Assembly: GCA_017557605.1 (NCBI GenBank)
Contig: JAFYYJ010000103.1
Coordinates: forward strand, 1 to 41,924
From: Salinivirgaceae bacterium
GTDB taxonomy: Bacteria > Bacteroidota > Bacteroidia > Bacteroidales > SZUA-534
Direction: 5' to 3'
DNA length: 41,924 bases
The first letter of the stretch is position 1. The number at the start of each line of letters is the position of its first letter. A model generated the notes under the pieces. It did not search any database. It was not told the DNA's origin and saw only the letters and a program-made list of their open reading frames with translations. This document shows, in pieces, positions 9,148 through 18,127 of the stretch. Both the position numbers and the translations under genes were made by a program.

Positions 9148-9519
9148 TTAGAAGCCACCACCACCCCATTGCTGACGCATCTGCTGCTGATGCTCATCCC
9201 ATTTTTTGTATTGCTCGGCAGTAAGGATTTCTTTGAACTTCTTGTTCTGCTCCTCTTGAATTTCACCGAATTTGCTGAAATCAGGTTGGCCGCCTTCAAA
9301 TGCTTTGCGCATTTTCTCGCCGCTCTCCTTGTAAACAACAAGCACTTTGTTGTATTGGTCGTCGTTCAAGTTGACGGTCTGTTTCATTTGGTCGGCTTGC
9401 ATTTTTGCCATTTCCTCAGGCGAAGGCATTTGACCACCAGGCATTTGTGCGTTGGCAACGCTCACTCCGCATACGAGCATCAAGCTCATGATTGCGGTTT
9501 TAAAAAAATTCATTTTCAT
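9148..9519 (-). CDS. Small exported protein, Spy/DUF4890-like
   Basis: 123 residues with a signal peptide (FFKTAIMSLMLVCGVSVANA, cut before QMPGG). The mature part is about 100 residues, helical, very rich in Met, Gln, Lys and Glu, and ends in a GGGGF tail. It contains NLNDDQYNKVL and ILTAEQYKKWDEH, which resemble the LTxxQ repeats of Spy/CpxP-type periplasmic proteins and Bacteroidetes DUF4890. Such proteins are chaperone-like or stress-related in Proteobacteria; the role here is inference only. A second in-frame ATG two codons in (MNFF) is an alternative start. It is monocistronic, with its own terminator and a candidate promoter. Confidence 0.75.
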   Translation of the reverse strand: MKMNFFKTAIMSLMLVCGVSVANAQMPGGQMPSPEEMAKMQADQMKQTVNLNDDQYNKVLVVYKESGEKMRKAFEGGQPDFSKFGEIQEEQNKKFKEILTAEQYKKWDEHQQQMRQQWGGGGF

Positions 9520-9588
9520 AAAAATTAAAATTTAGAGTTATTAAACATTTTGTCAAAAGCCAATTGGTTATTAGTGTTTTTGACGATG

Positions 9589-9618
9589 TAAAAGTATCTG
9601 CAATAAAACTATGGCAAA
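9589..9618 (-). promoter_or_regulatory. Candidate promoter of the small exported protein gene
   Basis: On the minus strand TTTG (9615-9618), 18 nt, then TACTTTTA (9589-9596), one mismatch from TAnnTTTG. The predicted leader would be about 60 nt. Confidence 0.35.
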
Positions 9619-9708
9619 GTAAGTTTCGACTAAGCATTGTTTTTTGCCGATACTTTCCCACAAAAGTTTTCCGATTCTATTATACGGCTATTTTTATCTA
9701 TCAAACAA

Positions 9709-9742
9709 AAAAGCCCCACAAACTGATGCTTGTGAGGCTTTT
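9709..9742 (-). terminator. Terminator of the DUF2723 gene
   Basis: Stem AAAAGCCCCACAA (9709-9721) with TTGTGAGGCTTTT (9730-9742), one internal mismatch, and an A-run at 9703-9712 giving a U-tail on the minus strand. It is placed just after the stop of the 1031-residue gene. Confidence 0.8.
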
Positions 9743-9760
9743 GTGATATTTGATGTCCTA

Positions 9761-12700
9761 TTAACGGCGCTCAAGTGCTTTGATTTCCTTGGCGCTCAAA
9801 TTTCCGCTGTAAATCTGATACATCTGACTGAAAACCGGCTCAAACTCACTCAGAAGGTCGGTGCGGTGGTTGTCGCGCAGCGATTCAAGAATCCATTGCG
9901 CATTGACCATGCACATCTGGCGCTTGTTCTCCGACGAAGCGTAGAACCGCGCGTCTTGATTTGCATAGTAGAGCAAATCGTTGTAGGCCGTGTTGAAGAC
10001 TTTGGTCACAATCTCGTCGGTACGGTCATGGTTGCAGAGCAGCATGGCGTTAACCAAGCTCATGTCGTAGTAGTCAATCGGCATCTTCTCAACAGGCAGA
10101 ACGTCGAGACACTTGTTAATGGCGTTCATTGCCATATCGGTTTTTCCTTCCTCTTTAAGAGCGATAGCCAAACGCCCGAAGTTGCTGCGCAGCTTGACAA
10201 TATGCAGCGTGCGGCGAATGTTCTCGTCGAGATAAACCTTGGGGTTGTTCATGTTGCCCCAGCGGAATTTGTTCATCATATTGTCGTAAAGAACCTCGGT
10301 ATCGATGCGGCCAATGTTCTGCAAGTCATACTTGGTTTTGATAGGAACAAGTCTGTAGGCGAATCCCTCGCACTGGAAGTAGTCGCGCAAATTGGTCTCG
10401 CTGCTGCCCGGTCCCACTGCAACAAAGTAAATGGGGCGCTCCCAATTGGCATTGGCGACAAGGTCGAGAATCATCAAGTCGTTCTTCATAATATAACGCG
10501 CCGACAGATTCCAAGCCATTTCGTCAACAATCAAATTGGCGTCTTTTTGCTTAACGGCACCCTCGGCCAACACCTTATCCTTATCGATAGTCATCTTCAG
10601 CTTTTTGGTCGGGAAGTAATCCATAAGTTCGTTGTTGTAGTTCTGAACGCGCGTCTCCTTGTCAGAGCGGCCAACAAAATCGATAACCTCCTTCAACTCA
10701 ACCGGCTCTTTAATTCTCTCGTAAACAGGTAATTGGTCGCGCACTCCCGTCTCATACTGATAATGCTCATAACTGAACGGCACGGGCTCGCTCTCATAAT
10801 ATTTCGACTTCATCTGGTCAATATACCAATCGGTGATGAGATACGGCAAGCAGATGACGCGCACATCGGTGCGGACGCCCTCAACCTCCTGAATGTACCA
10901 CAATGGGAAGGTGTCGTTATCGCCGTTGGTGAAGATGATAGCGTTCGGCTCGCACGAGTTAAGGTAGTTCCAAGCCACATCGTGGCAGACATAACGGTCG
11001 CTACGGTCGTGGTCGTCCCAGTTCTCGGCACACATAATGCCCGGAATGAACAAGCATACGGCTGTAGCAACGGCTGCCGACGGTATTTCCTTAAGCCATT
11101 TTTTCAATATATCGTATATTGCCATTACGCCAAGACCAATCCATACAGCGAAAGCGTAGAACGAACCAGCGTATGCATAGTCACGCTCACGCGGCTGGCG
11201 CGGATACTGGTTCAGATAAACCACAATGGCGATACCTGTCAGTATAAACAGCGTCATCACAACCCAGAAGTTCTTCTTGTCGCGGTTGAGGTGGAAGCAA
11301 AGACCGAGCAAACCAAGCAGCAACGGCAGGAAGTAATATTTATTGGTAGCCGGATTGTTGGCGTATTCCGACGGCAGGTTGTCTTGCGAGCCAAGCCGCG
11401 CCTCGTCGATAAACTTGATGCCGCTAATCCAGTTGCCGCTCATATTGTCGCCGTCGCCCTGAATATCGTTCTGGCGGCCGACAAAGTTCCACATAAAGTA
11501 GCGCCAGTACATAAAGCCGCACTGATAGCGGATGAAGAAGGTCAGATTCTCGCCAAAAGTCGGCTTAACCATCGTCTCCGTCTCGCCTTGGTTGTTTTTC
11601 ACCTTAATCTTGCGCCCTTTGATGTTTCCCCAGTATTTGTAGTCGGCAACATGTTCCTGACGGCTGCTGTACATGCGCGGGAAGAAGGTGCACATCTCCT
11701 TATTATAATTGTATTCAATCTTATCCGACCCTTCGACATATTTTCCGTTTTTCTGAATCCATGTCTTTCCCTTGTATTTATACGGGTCATTGATGTTAAG
11801 CGGTGCGTTGTAGTATTGTCCGTAGATGAGCGGACTGCTGCCATACTGCTCGCGGTTGAGATAGCTCAAGAGCGAGTAGGCGTCTTCGGGGTCGTTCTGG
11901 TCGATAGGCGGAGTGGCGTACGAGCGGATGACAATAGCAGCATACGAGCTGTAGCCTATAAGCAGCACCGCCACCGAAAGCAAAATGGTGTTCAGCACCA
12001 CACGTCCGTTTTTATGTGTGTAGTAGACACCCCAGCCGAACAATCCGCCAAGCAGGATGATGAAGAACAACAGACCGCTGTTGTAGCCAAGGCCGAAGCC
12101 GTTGACAAAAATACGGTCAAAGAAGAACCCGAGTTTGACAACGCCCGGAATGATTCCCCACATAACAGCTCCCAAAATGACGCACGAAATGGCTAGAGCC
12201 AAAACAACGCCTTTGGGTGTGGTTTCGTATTTCTTGAAATAGTAAACCAAAACAATAGCCGGAATTGCCAGCAGGTTAAGCAGATGCACACCAATCGAAA
12301 GACCGATGATGTAGGCGATAAGCACCAACCAGCGGTTGCTGTATTGCTCGTCAGCAACATCCTCCCACTTCAGTATTGCCCAAAAGACAACCGCCGTCAG
12401 CAGCGACGAGGTGGCGTAAACCTCACCCTCAACAGCCGAAAACCAGAAAGTGTCAGAGAAAGTATAAGCCAGCGAACCAACAAACGCACTGCCCAGAATG
12501 ACAATCTGTGCTCCCAATGACAGCTCGTCGGCGCTTTTGCCCGTAAGTTTGCGGCCAAGGTGCGATATTGTCCAAAACAGGAACAAAATGGTGAATCCTG
12601 ATGCTAAAGCCGACATTATGTTGGCCCACATGGCGACTTTCGTCACATCGCCTCCCGAAAAGAGACTGAAAAATTTGGTCATCATCATAAAGAATGGTGC

Positions 12701-12856
12701 GCCAGGAGGGTGTCCAACTTCAAGTTTGTAGCCTGTGGCAATAAACTCGCCGCAATCCCAGAAACTGGCTGTCGGCTCAATGGTTGCGATGTAAACCGAT
12801 GACGCTATGGCAAAGGTTATCCAACCGATAATAAGATTCAGTTTTTTAAAACTCAT
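9761..12856 (-). CDS. DUF2723 polytopic membrane protein, GT-C/O-mannosyltransferase-like
   Basis: 1031 residues: roughly the first 600 hold a dozen or so transmembrane helices and the rest is a mostly soluble domain with helical, TPR-like repeats near the end. The DUF2723 signature follows the first helix: SFWDCGEFIATGYKLEVGHP, with the acidic pair expected for a GT-C active site in the first extracytoplasmic loop. A second conserved patch is RQPRERDYAYAGSFYAF, and a third is FTNGDNDTFPLWYIQE. The eukaryotic DUF2723 protein TMEM260 is a protein O-mannosyltransferase, so a role in protein O-glycosylation or another lipid-linked sugar transfer is plausible but unproven. The gene starts 4 nt after the flippase stop, so the two are probably co-translated. 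Confidence 0.88.
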   Translation of the reverse strand: MSFKKLNLIIGWITFAIASSVYIATIEPTASFWDCGEFIATGYKLEVGHPPGAPFFMMMTKFFSLFSGGDVTKVAMWANIMSALASGFTILFLFWTISHLGRKLTGKSADELSLGAQIVILGSAFVGSLAYTFSDTFWFSAVEGEVYATSSLLTAVVFWAILKWEDVADEQYSNRWLVLIAYIIGLSIGVHLLNLLAIPAIVLVYYFKKYETTPKGVVLALAISCVILGAVMWGIIPGVVKLGFFFDRIFVNGFGLGYNSGLLFFIILLGGLFGWGVYYTHKNGRVVLNTILLSVAVLLIGYSSYAAIVIRSYATPPIDQNDPEDAYSLLSYLNREQYGSSPLIYGQYYNAPLNINDPYKYKGKTWIQKNGKYVEGSDKIEYNYNKEMCTFFPRMYSSRQEHVADYKYWGNIKGRKIKVKNNQGETETMVKPTFGENLTFFIRYQCGFMYWRYFMWNFVGRQNDIQGDGDNMSGNWISGIKFIDEARLGSQDNLPSEYANNPATNKYYFLPLLLGLLGLCFHLNRDKKNFWVVMTLFILTGIAIVVYLNQYPRQPRERDYAYAGSFYAFAVWIGLGVMAIYDILKKWLKEIPSAAVATAVCLFIPGIMCAENWDDHDRSDRYVCHDVAWNYLNSCEPNAIIFTNGDNDTFPLWYIQEVEGVRTDVRVICLPYLITDWYIDQMKSKYYESEPVPFSYEHYQYETGVRDQLPVYERIKEPVELKEVIDFVGRSDKETRVQNYNNELMDYFPTKKLKMTIDKDKVLAEGAVKQKDANLIVDEMAWNLSARYIMKNDLMILDLVANANWERPIYFVAVGPGSSETNLRDYFQCEGFAYRLVPIKTKYDLQNIGRIDTEVLYDNMMNKFRWGNMNNPKVYLDENIRRTLHIVKLRSNFGRLAIALKEEGKTDMAMNAINKCLDVLPVEKMPIDYYDMSLVNAMLLCNHDRTDEIVTKVFNTAYNDLLYYANQDARFYASSENKRQMCMVNAQWILESLRDNHRTDLLSEFEPVFSQMYQIYSGNLSAKEIKALERR

Positions 12857-12860
12857 TTTA

Positions 12861-14312
12861 TCAACTGTTTGATTTACTCTTGTTTAACAATCCAATAAAA
12901 TCACCCACCCTGATAAGTTTCAGCGCAACGGCCAAAACGCCTGATAATGTTATTATTACCAACGCGCTGACAAACCAGTTGCAAGGTAGATATTTTGTCA
13001 ATAGGCCGATGACGACAACTCCTATTGCGTACAAAACTAACATTAGCTGTGTCTGGCCTTTGAATTTGAGGCCAAATATAGAAAAAGCAACAATTATTTG
13101 AATGACAGCCGTCAAACTTTGAGTCGCCAAACTGACAACGGCCGCACCCATTGCCTGATAACGCGGTATAACTATCAGATTTGCAACAATATTGAACACC
13201 ATTCCGCCAAAAGCGATGATGTTAAGTTTGCGCAGGCTGCCGTTGGCTGTCAACAATGTTCCGTATATGTATGTGAGCGATATAAAAACGAAACCGCTTA
13301 TCAGCATTGCGAAAATAGGCGCCGACTCGCCCACATGGCAATAATAGAGCAGTCCCATTATCTGTTTCCGGTAGATGACGCACATTGTTGCGCCAGCCAG
13401 CACCGGAACCATCATCAGCACTGTAGCTATGCGTACAAGACCCGCCACGTTCTCTTTCTGCTTTATCATCCGCGAGAACATGGGCAGAAGCAGGTTGGCG
13501 AAAAGCATGGCAAACATGCAGCAGGCGTCGGAAATGCGGTAGGCCTGCGCGTAGATGCCGGCTTGGGTGCCGCCGTCGGGCAAGAGGCGCTCAAGCATCA
13601 CCGAGTCGATGCGATTGTAGAGCGACATAAGCAGTGTGAGCAGTGCAAACGGGAAACTGTGTCGCAATAGTTCGGCCGATATTTTTCTGCTGAAATGCAA
13701 CTTGAATTTGTCGGAGTGTATCAGCACCAAAACAAAGGCCACAGCGGCTGTCAGCAGGTATGAGGCTGTCTGCGAATAGACGAACCACTCTATTTGGAAA
13801 GGCCTCTTCGCAACGTTTCCCCACAACAGAAGTCCGCAGATTATTATCATCACCACACGGTCGAGAACCGACAATATGCTGTCGGTTTTGAACATCTGCA
13901 AACCGGCAATATTGGAGCGCAGATATAGTATCAACGCCGACAAGAACTGATTGAACGTCAGGAACATCAGCATTTTGAGCTGCGCTGCACTGTAGTTGCA
14001 CAGCCACGCTATCGAAATGCTTGCCACAAAATAGATGACACCAAGTATCAGCCTGACACTAAGTATGTTGGAAAACCAAAAGCTGAGTTGCTCCTCGTTC
14101 TGCGAAATGTTGCGGTTATTGTAATTGGTGATTCCCAAGTCAAGCAAGATGTTGAGAATCAGCGAGAAGTTGAACAACGCAAAATAGAATCCGTATTGCT
14201 CGGCACCAACCACATTTTGCACCGTCCGGTCGATACCAAAAACCCAAAACGGCTTCACCAGCAGGTTAAGCGTGATAAGAAGTATGAGGTTGACTATGAA
14301 TTTGCGTTTCAA
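12861..14312 (-). CDS. Oligosaccharide flippase (Wzx/MATE-like, MOP superfamily)
   Basis: 483 residues with 12-14 predicted hydrophobic helices across the whole length and no soluble domain. The opening NLILLITLNLLVKPFWVFGI, followed by VVGAEQYGFYFALFNFSLIL, is typical of polysaccharide-biosynthesis (RfbX/Wzx) flippases. In this family undecaprenyl-linked oligosaccharides are moved across the inner membrane. It directly precedes the DUF2723 gene (4-nt gap), a pairing that suggests supply of lipid-linked sugar to that enzyme; this link is inference. The start has two overlapping TACTTTCG boxes upstream (14329-14344 region, minus strand), one mismatch from the -7 consensus. Confidence 0.88.
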   Translation of the reverse strand: MKRKFIVNLILLITLNLLVKPFWVFGIDRTVQNVVGAEQYGFYFALFNFSLILNILLDLGITNYNNRNISQNEEQLSFWFSNILSVRLILGVIYFVASISIAWLCNYSAAQLKMLMFLTFNQFLSALILYLRSNIAGLQMFKTDSILSVLDRVVMIIICGLLLWGNVAKRPFQIEWFVYSQTASYLLTAAVAFVLVLIHSDKFKLHFSRKISAELLRHSFPFALLTLLMSLYNRIDSVMLERLLPDGGTQAGIYAQAYRISDACCMFAMLFANLLLPMFSRMIKQKENVAGLVRIATVLMMVPVLAGATMCVIYRKQIMGLLYYCHVGESAPIFAMLISGFVFISLTYIYGTLLTANGSLRKLNIIAFGGMVFNIVANLIVIPRYQAMGAAVVSLATQSLTAVIQIIVAFSIFGLKFKGQTQLMLVLYAIGVVVIGLLTKYLPCNWFVSALVIITLSGVLAVALKLIRVGDFIGLLNKSKSNS

Positions 14313-14507
14313 GACCTATCCGAATTATCGCGCGAAAGTACGAAAGTATTTGCAAATGACAATAAGAGAGTAAAGTGTATGGTGTAATGATAAAGTTGTT
14401 GGGGATAGGGTGTTAGGTGTTGGGCTGGTTAGCGTTTATCAGCTCTTCAGTCAATCAGTTAATCAATCCGTCAATTATTATTTAACTTCGCACCAAAACA
14501 AAAACCG
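14313..14507. other. Divergent spacer between flippase and hemW
   Basis: On the minus strand it holds two TACTTTCG words near the flippase start, and on the plus strand TAACTTCG at 14483-14490 before hemW, each one mismatch from TAnnTTTG. The middle (14385-14480) is made of near-repeats such as GGGTGTTAGGTGTTGGG and CAGTCAATCAGTTAATCAAT. Confidence 0.4.
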
Positions 14508-15635
14508 ATGTCGGGCATCTACATTCACGTTCCGTTCTGCAAGCGGCGATGCGGCTATTGCAACTTCTACTCCACTACGCGGCTGTCGCTCAAAAACGAT
14601 TATCTGGCAGCCGTTGGGCGGGAATTACGGATGCGCGCAAACTACCTCAACGGCGAGCTGGTGCAGACAATATATTTCGGCGGAGGCACACCCTCGCTAC
14701 TGCAACCTGCGGAAATTCAGACAATTATCGGTACAATCCGACAGTTGCACCAAGTATCGGACACGCCTGAAATAACCGTCGAGGCTAACCCCGATGACCT
14801 TACGCCCGACTACATCAGCCAATTGGCGCAGACCGATGTCAACCGACTGAGCATCGGCATTCAATCGTTCGACGATGATTATCTGCAGCTTATGAACCGC
14901 CGGCACAACGCGCAACAAGCTATCGACGCAGTCAAGCTGAGCCAGAAAAACGGGTTCGACAACATCAGTATCGACCTTATCTACGGTCTGCCCGGCTCCA
15001 CATGCGAGTATTGGAAGCGGCAACTTGACACGGCTGCAAGCCTCAACGTTCAGCACCTTTCGGCTTATCATCTATCGTATGAAGAAGGCACGGCTTTCGC
15101 ACAAAAACTGCAGCAACACAAAATTGCGGAAGTATCAGAAGATGAGAGCCTTGCACAATTTAACGCGCTAACCGATTGGGCACAGGCAACAGGTTTTGAG
15201 CATTACGAGATTTCAAATTTCGCGAGGTCAGGATTCCGCTCTCGCCATAACTCATGTTACTGGGACAGAACCATTTATTTGGGCGTAGGGCCGGCAGCTC
15301 ACTCCTACAACCGGCTTACACGCAGCTGGAACACGTCCGATATTGCGGCTTACATTAAAAACGTGAACGAAGGCAAATCTTTCAGCGAAAGCGAAACTCT
15401 CACGCCATCAGATATTTTCAACGATTATGTAATTACCGCCCTCCGCACATCGGCCGGCATCGATATGGATTATCTGCAACGTGAACAGCCAAAGCAAATG
15501 GTTGATTATCTGCAGCGTCAAGCTGAAAGTTTTGTCCGCGCCGGGCAGCTCGAATACTCCGCCAACCACCTGAAACTCACGCACAGCGGTATTTTTGTTT
15601 CGGATGAGATTATGGAAAGATTGATTGTAGGATGA
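14508..15635 (+). CDS. hemW: Radical SAM heme chaperone HemW
   Basis: 375 residues. The radical-SAM cluster motif is CKRRCGYCNFYS near the N terminus (CxxxCxxC form), followed by YFGGGTPSLL and the conserved VEANPDD and GIQSFDDDYLQLMNRRH segments. The C-terminal HemN_C domain is visible (NDYVITALRTSAGID). The family was long annotated as oxygen-independent coproporphyrinogen oxidase, but members of this type bind heme and act in heme delivery. The single CxxxCxxC, without the extra cysteine of true HemN (CxxxCxxCxC), favours HemW: the residue two after the last cysteine is Phe. Start ATG at 14508 is immediately followed by the conserved SGIYIHVPFC. Confidence 0.93.
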   Translation: MSGIYIHVPFCKRRCGYCNFYSTTRLSLKNDYLAAVGRELRMRANYLNGELVQTIYFGGGTPSLLQPAEIQTIIGTIRQLHQVSDTPEITVEANPDDLTPDYISQLAQTDVNRLSIGIQSFDDDYLQLMNRRHNAQQAIDAVKLSQKNGFDNISIDLIYGLPGSTCEYWKRQLDTAASLNVQHLSAYHLSYEEGTAFAQKLQQHKIAEVSEDESLAQFNALTDWAQATGFEHYEISNFARSGFRSRHNSCYWDRTIYLGVGPAAHSYNRLTRSWNTSDIAAYIKNVNEGKSFSESETLTPSDIFNDYVITALRTSAGIDMDYLQREQPKQMVDYLQRQAESFVRAGQLEYSANHLKLTHSGIFVSDEIMERLIVG

Positions 15636-15689
15636 AACGTCCACGAAATATCAATTTTTTGTATCTTTCTCAATCAAAAATATGCAACT

Positions 15690-16394
15690 ATGGCAAAACC
15701 GAAATTAGTGGCACTCACGGGTGCCGGAATTAGTGTTGAGAGTGGGCTTAGCACCTTCCGCGATTCAGGCGGATACTGGGACAACTACCGCGTTGAGGAT
15801 GTGGCAACGCCCGAAGGTCTGGCGCGCAACCCCCAAATGGTTCTCGATTTCTACAACGGACTCCGCGCCAAGTTGGCCGATATCAAACCAAACGACGGAC
15901 ATAACGTTCTTGTCCGCCTTGAGCAGTGGTTCGATGTTCATGTGGTGACACAAAATGTTGATAATCTGCACGAACAGGCTGGCAGCAAGCAGGTTGTTCA
16001 CCTCCACGGAGAACTGACCAAAGTGCGAAGCATAGCCAATGAGAACCTAATCTACGATATCGGTTACAAATCAATAAAACTTGGCGACAAGGCTGAAGAC
16101 GGACAACAGCTTCGCCCGCACATTGTTTTCTTTGGCGAGGGTGTGCCCGAAATGGAGCGTGCCATTCCGCTTGCCGAGGAAGCTGATGTGTTTGTTGTCA
16201 TTGGTACATCGCTCAACGTTTATCCGGCGGCTGGGCTGCTTCGTTACACTCGCCGCGACATTCCGAAATTCATCATCGACCCAAAAATGGTGCCATATCC
16301 AAGCAACGAGAACTACACTTATATTGCCAAATCGGCTGGTGAGGGCGGACGCATTCTAGAGCAAAAACTGAAAGAATTATATCATTTAGAATGA
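15690..16394 (+). CDS. cobB: NAD-dependent Sir2-family deacylase lacking zinc cysteines
   Basis: 234-residue sirtuin that removes acyl groups from lysines using NAD. Motifs visible are GAGISVESGLSTFRDSGGYW, TQNVDNLHEQAGS, the catalytic histidine in HLHGELTKV, and IGTSLNVYPAAGL. The Zn-ribbon between HGEL and RPHIVFFGE has no cysteine pairs at all, unlike E. coli CobB; zinc-less versions are common in Bacteroidetes. The YxxR pair used by desuccinylase-type sirtuins is altered: the tyrosine is in DFYNGLR but the arginine is at +4 instead of +3. Substrate preference is therefore uncertain. Its stop overlaps the start of the next gene (ATGA). Confidence 0.92.
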   Translation: MAKPKLVALTGAGISVESGLSTFRDSGGYWDNYRVEDVATPEGLARNPQMVLDFYNGLRAKLADIKPNDGHNVLVRLEQWFDVHVVTQNVDNLHEQAGSKQVVHLHGELTKVRSIANENLIYDIGYKSIKLGDKAEDGQQLRPHIVFFGEGVPEMERAIPLAEEADVFVVIGTSLNVYPAAGLLRYTRRDIPKFIIDPKMVPYPSNENYTYIAKSAGEGGRILEQKLKELYHLE

Positions 16395-16999
16395 GGCATT
16401 TACTGATATTTTTGATTTTGCTTGCAATGCCCATTCTAGCTTCGGCGCAAAAATTCAACGCACGAGCCAATGCCGGCATTGTGGCTTCGCAAGTTGACGG
16501 CGACCGATACAGCGGCTATAACAAATTCGGGTTCACTTTTGGCGCCGATGTCAGCCGCCAAATAGAAAAAACAGACTTCGGCTGGCGCTTGGGGTTGCGC
16601 TATGTGCGCAAAGGCAGCCATGCTCCCAAGTCCGACGAGTCGGAGTTTTACAAAGTTGAGCTCCACTATGCCGAAATGCCGCTTACTGCATTATATACGT
16701 ACAAACGTTTTGAGTTTGAGGCCGGAGCATCATTTGGCTATCTTATTAAAAGCAAGGAAGATGTCGACGGCAACGGAATGACAGAGCCTGCATTCAAATT
16801 CAAACCTGTTGAACTGTCGGGCATAGCCGGTGTGAACTACAACCTGACAGGCGACCTTTGGGCCGAAGCCGAATTCTGCTACTCAATGCTGCCCATTCGC
16901 CCCTACACTGCGGCCCACAGCGACTATGTACTGAGCGGCGAGCACAACAATCTGTTGATGTTCAAAATAGTGTACTTGTTCCACGCCGCCCGAAAATAG
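16391..16999 (+). CDS. Outer-membrane beta-barrel protein (PorT-like)
   Basis: 202 residues with a signal peptide (HLLIFLILLAMPILASAQ). The mature part consists of alternating hydrophobic/polar strands with Gly and aromatic girdle residues (FGWRLGLRYVRKGSHAP, FEFEAGASFGYLIKSK, SGIAGVNYNLTGDLWAEAEF), the pattern of an 8-stranded PorT/OmpW-type barrel. The last strand ends in IVYLFHAARK. It overlaps the sirtuin gene by 4 nt (ATGA), so the two are co-translated. There is no functional link known to me between the families; the role is unknown. Confidence 0.8.
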   Translation: MRHLLIFLILLAMPILASAQKFNARANAGIVASQVDGDRYSGYNKFGFTFGADVSRQIEKTDFGWRLGLRYVRKGSHAPKSDESEFYKVELHYAEMPLTALYTYKRFEFEAGASFGYLIKSKEDVDGNGMTEPAFKFKPVELSGIAGVNYNLTGDLWAEAEFCYSMLPIRPYTAAHSDYVLSGEHNNLLMFKIVYLFHAARK

Positions 17000-17052
17000 T
17001 TTGCTGATAGAAAAATTTTTTAATTTTAAGGTGTTTTAAACAGAACGCAGAT

Positions 17053-18093
17053 ATGAAGCAACTCATTTTCCCGATTTTGGCGGCAGCCGTTATTCTGACA
17101 GCCTGCAGCACCAACAACAATCAACAACCACAAAACGAGCGATATGGCGGCACGCTGCGTGTCAACGTGAGCGACATTCCGCATGTGGTTTTCCCTGGCC
17201 GCATCAACAAACGCAGCGAGCAGATGATTGTTAATCAGGTTTATGACGGGCTTGTGAAATACAATCCGCGCACACTAAAGATAGAGCCGTCGATAGCGAA
17301 AAAATACACCGTTTCTGATGACAAACTCACCTACACATTCACCCTCGACAGCCGCGCGCGCTTCCAAGACAGCCGCTGCTTTAAATTCGGAAAAGGACGC
17401 AGCATTGTCGCCGCCGATGTGAAATACTCGGTTGAGCAAGTCTGCCGCATACAACTGCTCAACGACTACAAAAATTTCCGTCAGATACTGAATATCGAAG
17501 GCGCCGACCAATTTCTTAAAACCGCAAAAACCAACGACTCAGTTGATATAAGCGGCATTATAGCGCAAAACGATACTACACTGATTTTCAAGCTGAAAAA
17601 ACCCGACGATTTGTTCATTCACTATCTGGCCGGACCTAATACACTTGTTTTTGCCCAAGAGGCGTTCAACACCTTCGGCATAAACGGAACAGCGGGCTCG
17701 GGCGCGTTCATCATCAATTATCCAGCCATTAAAGGGCAACCCATTGAACTGATACGGAACCGGAAATATTGGAAAACATCGGCCGAAAACGAACCGCTGC
17801 CTTATCTCGACACCTTATTATTCTCATTTGTGACATCGACGCAAAAGGAACTCTATATGTTTGAAAAAGAAATGGTTGACGTTGTTTTTGACATCCCGAC
17901 AAAATACCTGACACCATTCTTGGACGCCAACATCGACCGTTTCCAAGGCGATGAGCCGCGCTCTGTCATGACGCAAACCATTAACCTGAACAACGACAAG
18001 CGTTTCAACTTGCTGTCGAGCAGTGTTAACAATTTATATATCAACTCGCAAGGCTATTTCGACTTTTCGGAGGTTTACCTCAAAAAGCCATAG
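17053..18093 (+). CDS. Family-5 (peptide/nickel) solute-binding lipoprotein, unusually short
   Basis: 346 residues with a lipobox (ILTACST, Cys 19). SBP_bac_5 features are YGGTLRVNVS, VNQVYDGLVKYNPRTLKIEP and AADVKYSVEQV, then TTLIFKLKKPD, GSGAFIINYP and RNRKYWKTS, all from the N-terminal two thirds of a DppA/OppA-type protein. These proteins usually exceed 500 residues; here the chain stops shortly after the hinge (FEKEMVDVVFDIPTKYL, then about 60 residues), so domain II and the returning C-terminal part of domain I are missing. The sequence after the stop (35 nt to the ribH stop) leaves no room for them, and I see no frameshifted continuation. It may be a decayed gene or a reduced binding protein. 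No permease genes are adjacent. Confidence 0.8.
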   Translation: MKQLIFPILAAAVILTACSTNNNQQPQNERYGGTLRVNVSDIPHVVFPGRINKRSEQMIVNQVYDGLVKYNPRTLKIEPSIAKKYTVSDDKLTYTFTLDSRARFQDSRCFKFGKGRSIVAADVKYSVEQVCRIQLLNDYKNFRQILNIEGADQFLKTAKTNDSVDISGIIAQNDTTLIFKLKKPDDLFIHYLAGPNTLVFAQEAFNTFGINGTAGSGAFIINYPAIKGQPIELIRNRKYWKTSAENEPLPYLDTLLFSFVTSTQKELYMFEKEMVDVVFDIPTKYLTPFLDANIDRFQGDEPRSVMTQTINLNNDKRFNLLSSSVNNLYINSQGYFDFSEVYLKKP

Positions 18094-18127
18094 CCGCACG
18101 CCGTTGTAAACGAATAATTGGTGATTT

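Noticed and set aside
10733..12196. Long plus-strand frame (487 codons) opposite the DUF2723 gene
   Set aside because: It is a codon-bias shadow of the minus-strand gene, with no recognisable motif, and the minus-strand frame matches a known family.
17053..18127. Frameshift explaining the short solute-binding protein
   Set aside because: Only 35 nt separate its stop from the next gene, and no continuation of the family is found in other frames.
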